Of a stretch of 33,808 nucleotides of DNA, positions 1 through 8,676 are shown one piece after another. The DNA is from Desulfuromonadaceae bacterium. Lineage in GTDB: Bacteria; Desulfobacterota; Desulfuromonadia; Geobacterales; Pseudopelobacteraceae. The stretch lies in NCBI GenBank assembly GCA_028683435.1, contig JAQUIG010000029.1:1-33808 (forward strand). Direction: 5' to 3'. The translations under genes were made by a program, and so were the position numbers. Position 1 is the first letter of the stretch, and each line of letters opens with the position of its first letter. Below the pieces are notes generated by a model that saw only the letters and a program-made list of their open reading frames with translations, was not told where the DNA came from and searched no databases.

Positions 1-59
1 GGCAGCAAGTCGTGAAAGAACTTGTCGAGAGGATTGATGTCGGCGAGGATTCCCTTCAT
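1..59 (-). CDS. Possible 5' end of an unrelated gene at the window edge
   Basis: An ATG at 59 (minus) opens a frame that runs off the left edge and reads [20 protein letters not shown]. It is preceded by AAAGAAGAC, a weak ribosome binding site. It lies in a different frame from the comM remnant, in the stretch where comM similarity has been lost. The opening residues vaguely recall, from memory only, short hypothetical proteins beginning MKGxLADxN. Only 19 codons are visible, so no function is assigned and it could be chance. Confidence 0.3.
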   Translation of the reverse strand, partial: MKGILADINPLDKFFHDLL

Positions 60-1170
60 TTTGTCTTCTTTTATATCCCTTCGTTCGCGCCAGTAGAGAA
101 AGGTTCACACATCTCCAGGGGTTCATGGCGGCAACCAGCATGACGCGGGCAGGATAGGTCAGGGAGAGCAGCGAGCGGGAAATGGTGACTTTGCCATCTT
201 CCAGCGGTTGCCTGAGTACTTCGAGAACGTTCTTTTTGAATTCAGGCAGCTCATCCAGAAAGAGGACGCCGTTGTGAGCAAGCGAGACCTCACCCGGCTT
301 CGGCGTCGTGCCGCCGCCGATCAGGCCGACATCCGAGATCGTGTGGTGCGGTGATCTGAACGGCCTGACCGCCAGCAGGGCACGTTCCTTTTCGAGCATG
401 CCGCTGACACTGAAGATCTTGGTGGTTTCTATCGCCTCGTCAAATGACATGCGCGGCAGGATCGTCGGGATACGGCGGGCGATCATCGTTTTTCCGGAGC
501 CTGGTGGCCCAATCATCAGAATATTATGGCTTCCGCTCGCGGCAATTTCCAGGGCGCGCTTGGCATGCTCCTGCCCCTTGACCTCGCTGAAATCCTCTCC
601 GTATTCACAGCCGCTGGCAAACAGCGCCTGCAGATCAACCCGGCACGGCTCGATGATCTCGCGACCACTCAGAAACTCGACTACCTGGGAAAGGGAAGTG
701 GCGCCGATGACGTCAATCCCTTCGACAACAGCCGCTTCCGGGGCGTTTTCTGCGGGGAGGATCAGGCCGGCAAGACCGGCACGCCTGGCGGCCACAGCCA
801 TCGACAGTGCGCCGCGAATCGGCTTGAGTCCTCCGTCCAGCGAAAGTTCGCCCAGCAGGATATAGTCATGAACCCGACTACCTTTGATAATACCGGTGGC
901 AACCAGAATACCGATTGAGATCGGGAGATCGTAGGCGGCCCCCTCCTTCTTGATATCGGCCGGCGCAAGGTTGGCGGTGATGCGACGGGGGGGGAAGTCA
1001 TACCCCGAATTTTTCAGCGCCGCCTTGACGCGGTCCTTGCTCTCCTTGACCGCACCATCCGGCAGTCCGACCGTGGCAAAGGCGGGAAGACCGGGGGCGA
1101 TATCAATCTCGACATCAACCATAATGGCATCAATACCGATCAGGGCACTGCTGAAAACTTTTGCGAGCAC
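1..1170 (-). pseudogene. comM: ComM/YifB-family AAA+ protein, 3' part replaced or missing
   Basis: The first 351 codons encode a magnesium-chelatase-like AAA+ protein of the ComM (YifB) family. In transformable bacteria ComM is a helicase that promotes branch migration during natural transformation. Start is GTG at 1170, with AGGAGG about six bases upstream. Visible are the N-terminal ChlI domain, Walker A GPPGSGKT at residues 221-228, and Walker [10 protein letters not shown] with D306-E307. Similarity holds through the sensor-1 stretch VAAMNP (ending at base 118). The family then continues with a cysteine motif (CPCGYLGD-like) and a C-terminal Mg-chelatase domain. Here the frame reads [16 protein letters not shown] and stays open to the edge without resembling the family. 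The family is usually about 500 residues. The gene follows pgeF by 23 bases, so the two are probably one operon. Insertion, deletion or an assembly junction could explain the break. Confidence 0.8.
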
Positions 1171-1193
1171 GATGCCTCCTGCAAATGTTGCTT

Positions 1194-1991
1194 TTAAGGT
1201 TTCAGCATGATAAAGCCCATCTGGCGCCCTGATTCTTCCTGATCCCTGCGGTACGAGAAGAATTGTTCACTGTGGCAGCAGACGCACTGATCGGAGAGCT
1301 GAACCGCTTCTGCCGGTAACCCGGCTTGGGTAAGCAGTTCTCGATTGGCGGCGCCCAGGTCGAGTTGCCACTTGCCGGGACTACTCGACTCTGCACACGA
1401 ATCCCAGGCGATGCCGCCCTTTTGAAATGCCAGCCTGACCGGTTCGTCAACTTCGTAGCAGCATTTCTGGATGCAGGGACCAACCGCGGCGTGAAGCCTG
1501 GATGGGTCAGATCCGAATTCAGAGCGCATGCCGGCCACGGTTTTTGAAACCAGCCGCTCCGAGGTACCTTTCCAACCGGCGTGAACAACTGCAATGACCC
1601 TGTTTTCCGGATCACAGAGCAGGATCGGAGCGCAGTCCGCCACACAGACGCCGATGATGACGTTCGGCTGGTTAGTGATGACGGCATCGCCCTCAACAGA
1701 AAGAAAATGGCTGTAGTCTTCATTCGGTTCGTTGATCACCAGGATGTCACTACCATGAACCTGAATCGGGGTCACCAGCGCCTCCTGGTTGACACCGAAT
1801 GCGCGGGCGAGCAGACTGCGGTTCCCCTCGACATTTGCCTGCTGATCCTGCGTATTCATACCGAGATTGAGCGAGTTGTAAGGGGGACGCGAAACGCCCT
1901 CATGGCGGGTGGTGAAACCCTGTATCGAACATAGCGATCCCGGGAAATCTACTTCAATATACTGAATACGTCCAATACGATTCATCTGCAT
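1194..1991 (-). CDS. pgeF: Purine nucleoside phosphorylase YfiH/PgeF (multicopper polyphenol oxidase-like)
   Basis: A 265-residue protein of the YfiH/PgeF (DUF152, laccase-domain) family. Members are zinc-dependent purine nucleoside phosphorylases or deaminases and have been linked to peptidoglycan editing in E. coli. The metal-binding set is present: H79 in QVHGSD, C120 in VADCAPILL and H137 in [20 protein letters not shown] near residue 161 is also typical. Length is normal. The ATG at 1991 is chosen because GGAGGAAG lies seven bases before it; ATG at 1985 is a near alternative. It lies upstream of comM in the same direction with a 23-base gap, so co-transcription is likely. Confidence 0.9.
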   Translation of the reverse strand: MQMNRIGRIQYIEVDFPGSLCSIQGFTTRHEGVSRPPYNSLNLGMNTQDQQANVEGNRSLLARAFGVNQEALVTPIQVHGSDILVINEPNEDYSHFLSVEGDAVITNQPNVIIGVCVADCAPILLCDPENRVIAVVHAGWKGTSERLVSKTVAGMRSEFGSDPSRLHAAVGPCIQKCCYEVDEPVRLAFQKGGIAWDSCAESSSPGKWQLDLGAANRELLTQAGLPAEAVQLSDQCVCCHSEQFFSYRRDQEESGRQMGFIMLKP

Positions 1992-2108
1992 GGTGCTTCC
2001 TCCAAAAATCCTTTTACCTTCCAGGCCGATTTTAGTATGTTGGATATTCTGACCTGCGCTGTTTTGCAGAGAATACTATCTTCAACCGGGTTATTCTGCG
2101 TATCCGGC

Positions 2109-2717
2109 TTACTCCTTACTGCTCTGGTTACGCTGGCGCCAGACATAGAGCGCTACCGTAGCGGCGCTGAACAGGATAACCCAGAGCAGCGCTTGATGCG
2201 AATACTGCATGATCAACTGCTGGTTACCGCCGATGACATATCCGATCAACGTCAGGATGGTACACCAGATGCCGGCACCAAGCAGGGTGTACAGCGAAAA
2301 CTTGAGGTGATTCATCCCCGCCACTCCGGCCGGAATTGAAATCAGATGGCGGATCACCGGCAGAAGACGGCCGATGAAGGTTGATATCTCACCGTGCCGC
2401 AGAAAGAAGCGCTCTACCCGTTCAAATTTATCAGGCGGAATAAGCACATATTTGCCATATTTAAGGATCAGCGGCCGCCCCAGGTAGTGGGAGACAAAAT
2501 AGTTGATATATGCTCCGATAAGGCTGCCGGCTGTGCCGCACAGAATGACGAGCCCCATGTTCATTTTACCCTGATAGGCCAGATATCCGGCCGGCGGCAT
2601 GACAAGTTCACTTGGAACCGGAAAGATCGAGCTTTCCATGGCCATCAATAGTAGAATGCCGGGATACCCCATTGCGCTGATTGTGTCCAGCAGCCACTGG
2701 ATGAGGGTATGTATCAC
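2109..2717 (-). CDS. DedA family membrane protein
   Basis: A 202-residue integral membrane protein of the DedA/VTT (SNARE-associated) family. These proteins act in the inner membrane and are implicated in undecaprenyl-phosphate or phospholipid flipping and membrane homeostasis. The family signature runs from ESSIFPVPSELVMPPAGYLA through GSLIGAYINYFVSHYLGRP to FIGRLLPVIRHLISIPAG, where the membrane-embedded arginines typical of DedA are seen. Hydrophobic segments follow to the C-terminus. The GTG at 2717 is preferred because GGGAG lies five bases upstream and a good sigma-70 promoter at 2749-2777 would exclude the longer reading frame. Not linked functionally to pgeF, which follows 117 bases downstream. 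Confidence 0.9.
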   Translation of the reverse strand: MIHTLIQWLLDTISAMGYPGILLLMAMESSIFPVPSELVMPPAGYLAYQGKMNMGLVILCGTAGSLIGAYINYFVSHYLGRPLILKYGKYVLIPPDKFERVERFFLRHGEISTFIGRLLPVIRHLISIPAGVAGMNHLKFSLYTLLGAGIWCTILTLIGYVIGGNQQLIMQYSHQALLWVILFSAATVALYVWRQRNQSSKE

Positions 2718-2748
2718 ATAAACTCCCTTTGAAAATAGTACGATGCTC

Positions 2749-2777
2749 TTTATACCCCAACTGAGCCGTTCGGGCAA
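2749..2777 (-). promoter_or_regulatory. Predicted sigma-70 promoter of dedA
   Basis: Minus-strand TTGCCC (2772-2777) and TATAAA (2749-2754) are separated by 17 bases. Predicted transcription start is near 2742, about 25 bases before the GTG at 2717. Confidence 0.6.
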
Positions 2778-2866
2778 CAGCAGATCGGAGCTGTATGAAG
2801 GAAAGCATAACAGCTCTGTAAGCCGACTGATTGGACATATTTAGCAGTTAAAAAAGGAGAAACACC

Positions 2867-3295
2867 ATGACAAGGATGGTAAAAATATTCTTATGCATCG
2901 CGTGCCTGACGCTGACCGCCTGTACGCCCCTGACCGGTTTGAGCGATACGTTTGACCGGAGTAAGGCGTTTGACCGGAGTGTGAAAGCCTATAACCGAAT
3001 GCTGAGATGGCATGAAATTGAAAACGCCGGGATGACCTATGTTGATCCGGCACAGCGGGAAGAGTACCTGAAGCGGGCGGCAGTTCTCAAGAAGCGGGGT
3101 CTCTCCGTTACCGATTTCCGCATACTCTCATCAAGGTACCTCCCGGAGAAAAAAACCGGAGCTGCTGTGGCAGAGTTTGACTATTACATTCTGCCGTCCA
3201 ACAAGGTCAAAACGATTTCCGACCGGCAGGAATGGATTTATCGCGAGGAAACCAAGAGTTGGCGGCTTAAAAGCGGGTTACCACCCTTTGAATAA
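2867..3295 (+). CDS. Hypothetical lipoprotein
   Basis: A 142-residue predicted lipoprotein. Residues 1-19 form a short charged start, a hydrophobic core and the lipobox LTAC with C19 as the lipidation site. The mature part is charged and small, with no motif I recognise. It contains a near repeat, FDRSKAFDRSVKAYNRM, at about residues 29-45, and ends with a segment (EWIYREETKSWRLKSGLPPFE) typical of small alpha/beta lipoproteins. AAGGAGA lies upstream of the ATG. The stop is six bases before xerC, so the two are probably co-transcribed, though no functional link is evident. Confidence 0.85.
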   Translation: MTRMVKIFLCIACLTLTACTPLTGLSDTFDRSKAFDRSVKAYNRMLRWHEIENAGMTYVDPAQREEYLKRAAVLKKRGLSVTDFRILSSRYLPEKKTGAAVAEFDYYILPSNKVKTISDRQEWIYREETKSWRLKSGLPPFE

Positions 3296-3301
3296 AAGAA
3301 G

Positions 3302-4210
3302 ATGACTTCATTAGATCAGCAGATACAACAGTTCACGCTCTACCTTCAGGTCGAGCGCGATGTCTCGCCACACACCCTGGCGGCCTATCGCAGCGATCTG
3401 GCGCAGATGCTGAAGTTCGTCGTACGAGAGAAGGGGGTGAGCGTCTCTGCTCATGACGTTGACCATCTGCTCCTCAGGCGCTATCTGGCGGGGCTGTCAA
3501 AGGAGCTCAAGAAAAGCTCCATCGGCCGCAAGCTGGCTGCGATCCGCTCCTTTTACCGCTTCCTGCTGCGCCGCGGATTGATATCAAAAAATCCCGCCGA
3601 ACTGGTCGCCACGCCAAAAAAAGAACAGCAACTGCCGTTCCATCTCGACATCGATCAGACCACCGCGCTGATGGAGGCACCGGACCTCCTGCAGAAGTAC
3701 CGTCTGCGCGATCGGGCTATCCTGGAATTACTTTATTCAAGCGGCCTCCGTGTTTCCGAGCTGACCAGCCTGAATACCGGTGAACTTGATATGGCGTCCG
3801 GCATGGTACGGGTAACCGGGAAAGGGGGAAAGGAGCGTATTGTCCCGGTCGGCAGCCGTGCCCTGGAAGCGCTCCAGGAGTATCTTGATCAGCGGATCGG
3901 TGATGTGGTCATCAAAGGCCCCCTTTTTCTCAACACCCTCGGCGGGCGCATCAACCGCCGCAGCGTGGCACGGATTATCGATGCGCATGTCCTGCGAATC
4001 GCCGCCTTCAAACGTATCTCGCCTCACACCCTCAGACATACCTTTGCCACCCACATGCTGGAAGGGGGTGCCGACCTGCGCGCCATTCAGGAACTGCTTG
4101 GCCACGCCTCGCTCTCTACCACCCAGAAATACACCCATGTCAGCATTGACCGCCTGATGGAGGTCTACGACAAGGCTCACCCCAAAGCACATACGAAAAG
4201 CGGGGAATAA
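3302..4210 (+). CDS. xerC: Tyrosine recombinase XerC/XerD
   Basis: A 302-residue tyrosine recombinase of Xer type, which resolves chromosome dimers at dif together with a partner recombinase and FtsK. The N-terminal SAM-like core-binding domain covers about residues 5-90. The catalytic domain has the full set: R150 (SSGLRVSEL), K174 ([12 protein letters not shown]), H242 and R245 ([13 protein letters not shown]), H268 ([11 protein letters not shown]) and the nucleophile Y277 (QKYTHV). Length and the C-terminal HPKA ending match chromosomal XerC rather than a phage integrase. XerC is the likelier name, but XerC and XerD cannot be separated with certainty here. A hairpin overlaps its stop codon. 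Confidence 0.9.
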   Translation: MTSLDQQIQQFTLYLQVERDVSPHTLAAYRSDLAQMLKFVVREKGVSVSAHDVDHLLLRRYLAGLSKELKKSSIGRKLAAIRSFYRFLLRRGLISKNPAELVATPKKEQQLPFHLDIDQTTALMEAPDLLQKYRLRDRAILELLYSSGLRVSELTSLNTGELDMASGMVRVTGKGGKERIVPVGSRALEALQEYLDQRIGDVVIKGPLFLNTLGGRINRRSVARIIDAHVLRIAAFKRISPHTLRHTFATHMLEGGADLRAIQELLGHASLSTTQKYTHVSIDRLMEVYDKAHPKAHTKSGE

Positions 4211-4226
4211 GCCATCTCATTCCCCG
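4201..4226. terminator. Hairpin at the xerC stop, likely shared convergent terminator
   Basis: CGGGGAAT (4201-4208) pairs with ATTCCCCG (4219-4226), loop of ten bases. It overlaps the xerC stop codon. On the minus strand it lies 45 bases beyond the roadblock gene and is followed by CTTTTCG. The T-tract is weak in both directions. Confidence 0.45.
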
Positions 4227-4270
4227 CCGTTCAGCATATTTTAAGAGCGCAACGCCACAGGACGTGGCTG

Positions 4271-4957
4271 TCACCCGATCTTGACTTCTACCTTGTCACC
4301 CTGGCTCACTTTGAGCTTTCTCTCTATCCCTGGGCCGATAACGACTGAACCGTCGTACTGCTGGTCCATTTCTTTTAGAATCATGACCGGAAAGGTACCG
4401 CTCGTACCAGCGGTTGCATTTGTCAGGATCAGTTTTTTGAATGGGGTATTGTAATAATTGGAGATAAATTGAGAGGTCGGCTGACTGACTGCAACCATTC
4501 CCAATGCATCAAAACTGGCACTGGTCTCTTTATTGGCCAGACGGCTGACATTCATCCGCAGCAGACCATCGCCTGATCCTGAAGATTCAACAGGTAATGG
4601 CTGGTTCGCGACATGGGCTTCGTCAAGCAGCATTGCTTCGAACTTTTTCACGGCAAGATTAAGCGTTATCGACAGGACCTGAAGATTGATTCCATTGGTA
4701 CACAACAGAAAAAGCATCCCCCCCGGAAACGCTTTAACGAGGATGTGACCATCTGTATAACGTAAATCGAGAAGCTCAAGCGTTTGAGAGATCTGCAGAC
4801 CATGAGTACATTTCAGGGTCAACAAGGCAGCCTTCTTTAGTGATACGGCATCGATAAGAGCAGAAAACGCATGGGCGAGCACCTCCCCTTTGGGGCTAAA
4901 GAGCGCGCTGCCCATCACGCCTTCTACGCTGTTTATATGCTGCAGGATCTCCTTCAT
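4271..4957 (-). CDS. Roadblock/LC7 domain protein
   Basis: A 228-residue protein whose N-terminal half has the pattern of a roadblock/LC7 domain (MKEILQHINSVEGVMGSALFSPKGEVLA, then a beta strand near HILVKAFPGGMLFLLC). Roadblock proteins of MglB type regulate small Ras-like GTPases that set polarity or motility. Residues 115-150 look like a linker. The C-terminal 75 residues (FKKLILTNATAG to VSQGDKVEVKIG) form a second small beta-rich domain I cannot name. The gene follows a DUF4388 gene by 12 bases. No GTPase gene is next to it. The roadblock call is moderately sure; a specific role is not. Confidence 0.65.
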   Translation of the reverse strand: MKEILQHINSVEGVMGSALFSPKGEVLAHAFSALIDAVSLKKAALLTLKCTHGLQISQTLELLDLRYTDGHILVKAFPGGMLFLLCTNGINLQVLSITLNLAVKKFEAMLLDEAHVANQPLPVESSGSGDGLLRMNVSRLANKETSASFDALGMVAVSQPTSQFISNYYNTPFKKLILTNATAGTSGTFPVMILKEMDQQYDGSVVIGPGIERKLKVSQGDKVEVKIG

Positions 4958-4969
4958 GATACGGTTCCC

Positions 4970-5671
4970 CTACTTGGCCGGCACGAATGCAGACTTGATC
5001 TCGGCTTCAACGCCCTCCAGATTGCAGTCAGGTTTGACCGCGATGCTCAAATAATGCTGTTTGGAATCATACAACAACAGGTCGTAGTTTGTTGTATGAA
5101 CAGCGGCAACCTTGACTTCGCCCAAACCCATCAACCCGCCGATACTGTTGCCGGTCTTTGCCAGTAAAACACCCTTGGCTGCCAGTGCTGCCGCTTCGAT
5201 ACTGGAGTCCTGAACCGGTGACCCCAGTTTATCGAGTAAAACAGCGTAGGTGATATTATTAATTTCCTGCAGACGGGCGGCTATTTTACTCATTGTACGC
5301 CGGGGAGTCACTGAGTGGTCTGCAGATTTATTGACAGTTGCGCCAGCATTTTCTTCATCAAGGCGCCGTAGCGCTTCAAGCAGCAGAAAATCGGTGCGAT
5401 CGTGGATAGTGCAGACTTTTGAAGTCATTTCAGGGTGGATAGTAAACGTGCCGCCAGGCCACTTGATAATTTTGTAAATTGCCTGTTCGCCCGATTCTTC
5501 ACCCTGTTCGGCATGAATTATCTCGCCATCAACAAAATAAATCACCCCCTGGCTCTCTCCATATTCTACAGAAATAGCCCCGGTATATTTATTGTGCCCT
5601 TTCAGCTGAATGACATCAGTCAAGGAAAGACCGGCCACTGCACCTTGAAAACCGCTAACATTTTGAGACAT
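4970..5671 (-). CDS. DUF4388 (PatA N-terminal-like) domain protein
   Basis: A 233-residue protein with an N-terminal DUF4388 domain (about residues 5-105): GLSLTDVIQLKGHNKYTGAISV, then GVIYFVDGEIIHAEQGEESGEQAIY and IIKWPGGTFTI. This domain is common in Myxococcota and Desulfuromonadota signalling proteins and is related to the N-terminal part of PatA. The C-terminal 100 residues (residue 130 onward) look like a second roadblock-type alpha/beta domain. ATG at 5671 is preferred, because AGG lies about eleven bases before it. The in-frame ATG at 5761 has no ribosome binding site and sits beside the terminator. It forms a pair with the downstream roadblock gene. Confidence 0.75.
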   Translation of the reverse strand: MSQNVSGFQGAVAGLSLTDVIQLKGHNKYTGAISVEYGESQGVIYFVDGEIIHAEQGEESGEQAIYKIIKWPGGTFTIHPEMTSKVCTIHDRTDFLLLEALRRLDEENAGATVNKSADHSVTPRRTMSKIAARLQEINNITYAVLLDKLGSPVQDSSIEAAALAAKGVLLAKTGNSIGGLMGLGEVKVAAVHTTNYDLLLYDSKQHYLSIAVKPDCNLEGVEAEIKSAFVPAK

Positions 5672-5779
5672 CTGTGCCGACCTGTCTATAGGGATACCAA
5701 CCTGTACTGTCTGCTTGCAACGGGACCATTTAAACCATAACAGCGGTTCAAGTTCAAGCATAAATGCATGTTTTTAAAT

Positions 5780-5813
5780 AATAAACCCCGCCGGTTACCC
5801 GGCGGGGTTTATT
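5780..5813. terminator. Strong intergenic hairpin
   Basis: A perfect 15-bp stem (5780-5794 with 5799-5813) closes a TTAC loop. It has a GC-rich core and A/T-rich ends. It lies 23 bases beyond the CoA-transferase stop and upstream of the DUF4388 gene, so it probably ends the CoA-transferase transcript. Confidence 0.8.
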
Positions 5814-5835
5814 TAAACCTAAATTATGATGTCCT

Positions 5836-7434
5836 CTAATCTTCGCAGAGGTCAACTTTTATATCCCAGTTTTTCAGCTTCATGGTGCCGTTTTTATCAA
5901 GATTGAGGTGCATCTTGAAGGCGCGATCCCATAGCTGCGGCTCATGCCCAACTTTGCGCCTGATGCAGTCAGCTTCGGCAATATTCAGATACTCGGTCAG
6001 CTGATCTTTGTAATCGGGGTGGGCGCACTTCTCGATGATGCGGCGGGCACGGTCTTTCGGTGCCATACCGCGGACATCGGCCAGACCCTGCTCGGTGACC
6101 ACGCAGTCAAGGTCGTGTTCGGTGTGGTCAATGTGTGAGCAGTGCGGGATAATGCAAGAAATGCCGGTCGGGTCGGTCTTGGAAGGGCGGCTCGACGGGG
6201 TGTGCATCATCTTCAGATAGCCGTTACGCAGGAAGTCGCCGGAACCACCGATACCGTTGATCATGCGGGTACCGCCGACCAGGGTGGAGTTGGCGTGTGC
6301 ATAGATATCGATCTCAACCGGGGTGTTCATAGCGATACACCCCAGACGACGGATCGGCTCCGGAGCGTTGGAGATGGAAAGCGGACGCAGAACACACTTA
6401 CCGAAATATTTGTCCCAGTTTGCAAAGAAACGGGGGAAACCCTCTGTTTCAGACAGTGACAATGAACAGGCAGAAGCCGCATCACACTTACCGGAGTCAA
6501 GCAGATCCAGGATGGTGTCCTGGAGAACTTCAGTATAAACAGTCAGACCGGTAAAGGGTCCTTTGGCCAAGCCACCGATAACAGCGTTGGCAATTGAACC
6601 AACACCGGACTGGATAGGCAACAGGTTCTTGGGCAGACGCCCTGCCTTCACTTCATGGGTAAAAAAGTCGATGATATTGTTGGCAATAGCATCAGAGGTG
6701 TCGTCCATCTCGGCAAAGGCACGCCCTTTGTCACGCAGCTTGGACTCGACCACGGCAATGATTTTGCTCGGGTCACACGGATAATACGCTGTACCAACTC
6801 GGTCGGCAGTTTTCTGGATGTTGATAATCTGACGGTTTGGTGGATTATCGCAGACGATGATATCGTGAATACCTTCAAATGAAGGCTCGCCGGTATTTAC
6901 TTCAACAATAACCTTGTCGCACATCGCTAGAATTTCGCCAATAACGCCACAAGAGGTGGTGGGTACGAGGCCGCCGTCTTCGGTAATGGCAGAAACTTCT
7001 ATGATGGCCAGATCAAGTCTACCGGTGGGAGAATCCTTGGTATAGAAACCGTAGCCCAGATCCTGAGCGAACAGGGAGAGGTGTTTGTCACCCATCCGGA
7101 TTTTGCCGGTGTTGATACCGGCAGCGATGTCCTTGCCTGTCTGATACGGCCAGCGACGGTCGATCATGTCATTCTGTGCCCAGCGGTTCTCGGTCTCGGC
7201 ACCGACAGAGGCGCCAATGAACAGGTTGAACTTCAGTTTTCCCTGCAGGTTGTTTTTCTCAACATGCTCGGCCAGGGCGATCGGTACCACCTTGGGATAA
7301 CCGGCAGGGGTAAAACCGGACCAGCCAAGATTCATGCCGTCTTTGAAAAAAGGGATCGTCTGCTCTGCTGTCATCACCTTATTCAGCAGTGATTTACAAC
7401 GTACGCGGTCTTGAAGAGTTCCATACTCTGACAT
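5836..7434 (-). CDS. ato: Acetyl-CoA hydrolase/transferase family, likely succinyl-CoA:acetate CoA-transferase
   Basis: A 532-residue class I CoA-transferase of the acetyl-CoA hydrolase/transferase family. In Geobacter the closest characterised role is succinyl-CoA:acetate CoA-transferase, which activates acetate and replaces succinyl-CoA synthetase in the TCA cycle. Visible are the N-terminal domain (residues 20-210), the oxyanion-side stretch SGVGSIANAV at 276-285, the probable catalytic glutamate E302 in VYTEVLQD and GGSGDFLRN of the second domain. Length is right for the family. AGGAGG stands six bases before the ATG. A near-consensus promoter lies upstream and a strong hairpin downstream, so it is probably a single-gene transcript. 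Substrate preference cannot be read from the sequence alone. Confidence 0.9.
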   Translation of the reverse strand: MSEYGTLQDRVRCKSLLNKVMTAEQTIPFFKDGMNLGWSGFTPAGYPKVVPIALAEHVEKNNLQGKLKFNLFIGASVGAETENRWAQNDMIDRRWPYQTGKDIAAGINTGKIRMGDKHLSLFAQDLGYGFYTKDSPTGRLDLAIIEVSAITEDGGLVPTTSCGVIGEILAMCDKVIVEVNTGEPSFEGIHDIIVCDNPPNRQIINIQKTADRVGTAYYPCDPSKIIAVVESKLRDKGRAFAEMDDTSDAIANNIIDFFTHEVKAGRLPKNLLPIQSGVGSIANAVIGGLAKGPFTGLTVYTEVLQDTILDLLDSGKCDAASACSLSLSETEGFPRFFANWDKYFGKCVLRPLSISNAPEPIRRLGCIAMNTPVEIDIYAHANSTLVGGTRMINGIGGSGDFLRNGYLKMMHTPSSRPSKTDPTGISCIIPHCSHIDHTEHDLDCVVTEQGLADVRGMAPKDRARRIIEKCAHPDYKDQLTEYLNIAEADCIRRKVGHEPQLWDRAFKMHLNLDKNGTMKLKNWDIKVDLCED

Positions 7435-7579
7435 TTACTACCTCCTGTTTGTTTATTGTGTTTACAGGCCGGAACCTGTGTTGGTAAGCAATTTGAACGG
7501 CGACGACGGCGTAATAAAGCGTTTAATCATACTATGATGTTACATTAGAAAAACTCGTTTCGAGCCTGAGTAGAACCGG

Positions 7580-7608
7580 ATTCTAACCATACACTACTGT
7601 TTCGTCAA
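7580..7608 (-). promoter_or_regulatory. Predicted sigma-70 promoter of the CoA-transferase gene
   Basis: Minus-strand TTGACG (7603-7608) and TAGAAT (7580-7585) are separated by exactly 17 bases. Each hexamer matches five of six consensus positions. The start would be near 7573, giving a leader of about 140 bases before the ATG at 7434; nothing recognisable was seen in that leader. Confidence 0.7.
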
Positions 7609-7634
7609 GCGAAAAAGTATACGGTGGATCCCCT

Positions 7635-7925
7635 TCAACCTTCGTAATCAACCGCCACAATAGATAAACAGACCGACTTCATATGCGGGATTACCTCACC
7701 GGCGTGATACGGGTGAATCTGATATGCCTGCAGATCTTCGAGCGAATCAAAACGGGTTGTAAGCGCGATATCGTATGAGCGCTCCGACCTGACCAGATCA
7801 ACTCCGACCTCAAGGTGGCGCAGCAGCTCAATCCTGCCGTTCATACTGAGCAGCTTGTCCCGGGTAGCAGCCAGGTTTTCAGCGGTGGCATCGGCCAGCT
7901 TGAATAAAACAATGTGGGTGATCAT
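7635..7925 (-). CDS. Dabb (stress-responsive A/B barrel) domain protein
   Basis: A 96-residue single-domain protein of the Dabb family (dimeric alpha-beta barrel). The start MITHIVLFKLAD, the middle RSYDIALTTRFDSLEDLQAYQIHPYHAGEV and the end LSIVAVDYEG are the standard strand and helix pattern. Bacterial members are mostly uncharacterised; some relatives are cyclases or stress proteins. It follows the Smr gene by 43 bases on the same strand and is probably the last gene of that operon. No catalytic residue can be assigned. Confidence 0.85.
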   Translation of the reverse strand: MITHIVLFKLADATAENLAATRDKLLSMNGRIELLRHLEVGVDLVRSERSYDIALTTRFDSLEDLQAYQIHPYHAGEVIPHMKSVCLSIVAVDYEG

Positions 7926-7968
7926 CAGTCTGTTCCTTTCTTGCAGCGTGTAGTGAGGTTAATAACTT

Positions 7969-8673
7969 TTATACAATGGACGGGAGGCGCCTCAGAAAAA
8001 CCACATACGCCCCGCTACCTCCCATTTCACGCGGGGCCGGGGCGAATTCCAGGATTATTTCTCGCCCGGCATCGCGCAGCCAGGAAGCGACAGCCTGGTG
8101 AAGTACCGGCTCTTCAGGAGAATGGTTGCCTTTGCCGGTGATCACGAGGACCGCTTTTTGACCCTTCTTTTGAGCCGAGAGTAAAAAACGGGGCAGCGCA
8201 GCCAGCGCCTCTTCACGTGTCAGGCCATGCAGATCAAGCTGGTGGCTGACAGACACGATGCCACGCTTGACCTGCCTGAGACGGTTGCCGGCCAGCGGCT
8301 GCAACTCACCTTCATCGGGAACAGAATCGGTAAATGTAGTATCCAGCTTCAACCGGCCGATCTCCTCAAGAAAAGCCCCCTCTTCGACAACCAGCATCTC
8401 ATCGGCGCTCTTCCTGGCGGTTTTCTGCAGCGGGAGCGCCCCTGCTCGAACCGGCTTTTTAGCGGAAGAGTGGAACGGCCGCACATCCGCTACCGCCTGA
8501 AGAAACAGATCGAGGGCGTTATCAGCCGTCTCTGCCGGCTTTAGGGCGACCTTCTGAACCGGCTCTGCCGGTTCAGACTCCGAAACGGCTATCCCCTGCA
8601 GGGCCCCAAAGGGGGTGACGCGGAACTCTTTCGCTTTGGGCGGTGTATTATTCCTCTTCTTTTTCTTTGTCAC
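7969..8673 (-). CDS. Smr domain protein
   Basis: A 234-residue protein with a C-terminal Smr (small MutS-related) domain, a fold with DNA- or RNA-nicking activity in several homologues. Signatures are LDLHGLTREEAL at about residues 147-158, VLVITGKGNHS at about 178-188 and GGSGAYVVFLRR near the end. The first 140 residues are low-complexity with a lysine-rich start (MTKKKKRNN), suggesting a basic nucleic-acid-binding or disordered tail. GTG at 8673 is preceded by AAGGA, which lies inside the last codons of the upstream mini-lipoprotein gene, implying coupled translation. Confidence 0.88.
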   Translation of the reverse strand: MTKKKKRNNTPPKAKEFRVTPFGALQGIAVSESEPAEPVQKVALKPAETADNALDLFLQAVADVRPFHSSAKKPVRAGALPLQKTARKSADEMLVVEEGAFLEEIGRLKLDTTFTDSVPDEGELQPLAGNRLRQVKRGIVSVSHQLDLHGLTREEALAALPRFLLSAQKKGQKAVLVITGKGNHSPEEPVLHQAVASWLRDAGREIILEFAPAPREMGGSGAYVVFLRRLPSIV

Positions 8674-8676
8674 ACT

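Noticed and set aside
60-125. Group II intron or IS end at the comM break (GTGTG start)
   Set aside because: Only about 118 bases are available; no terminal inverted repeat, domain V or reverse transcriptase can be seen, so the class of insertion cannot be named.
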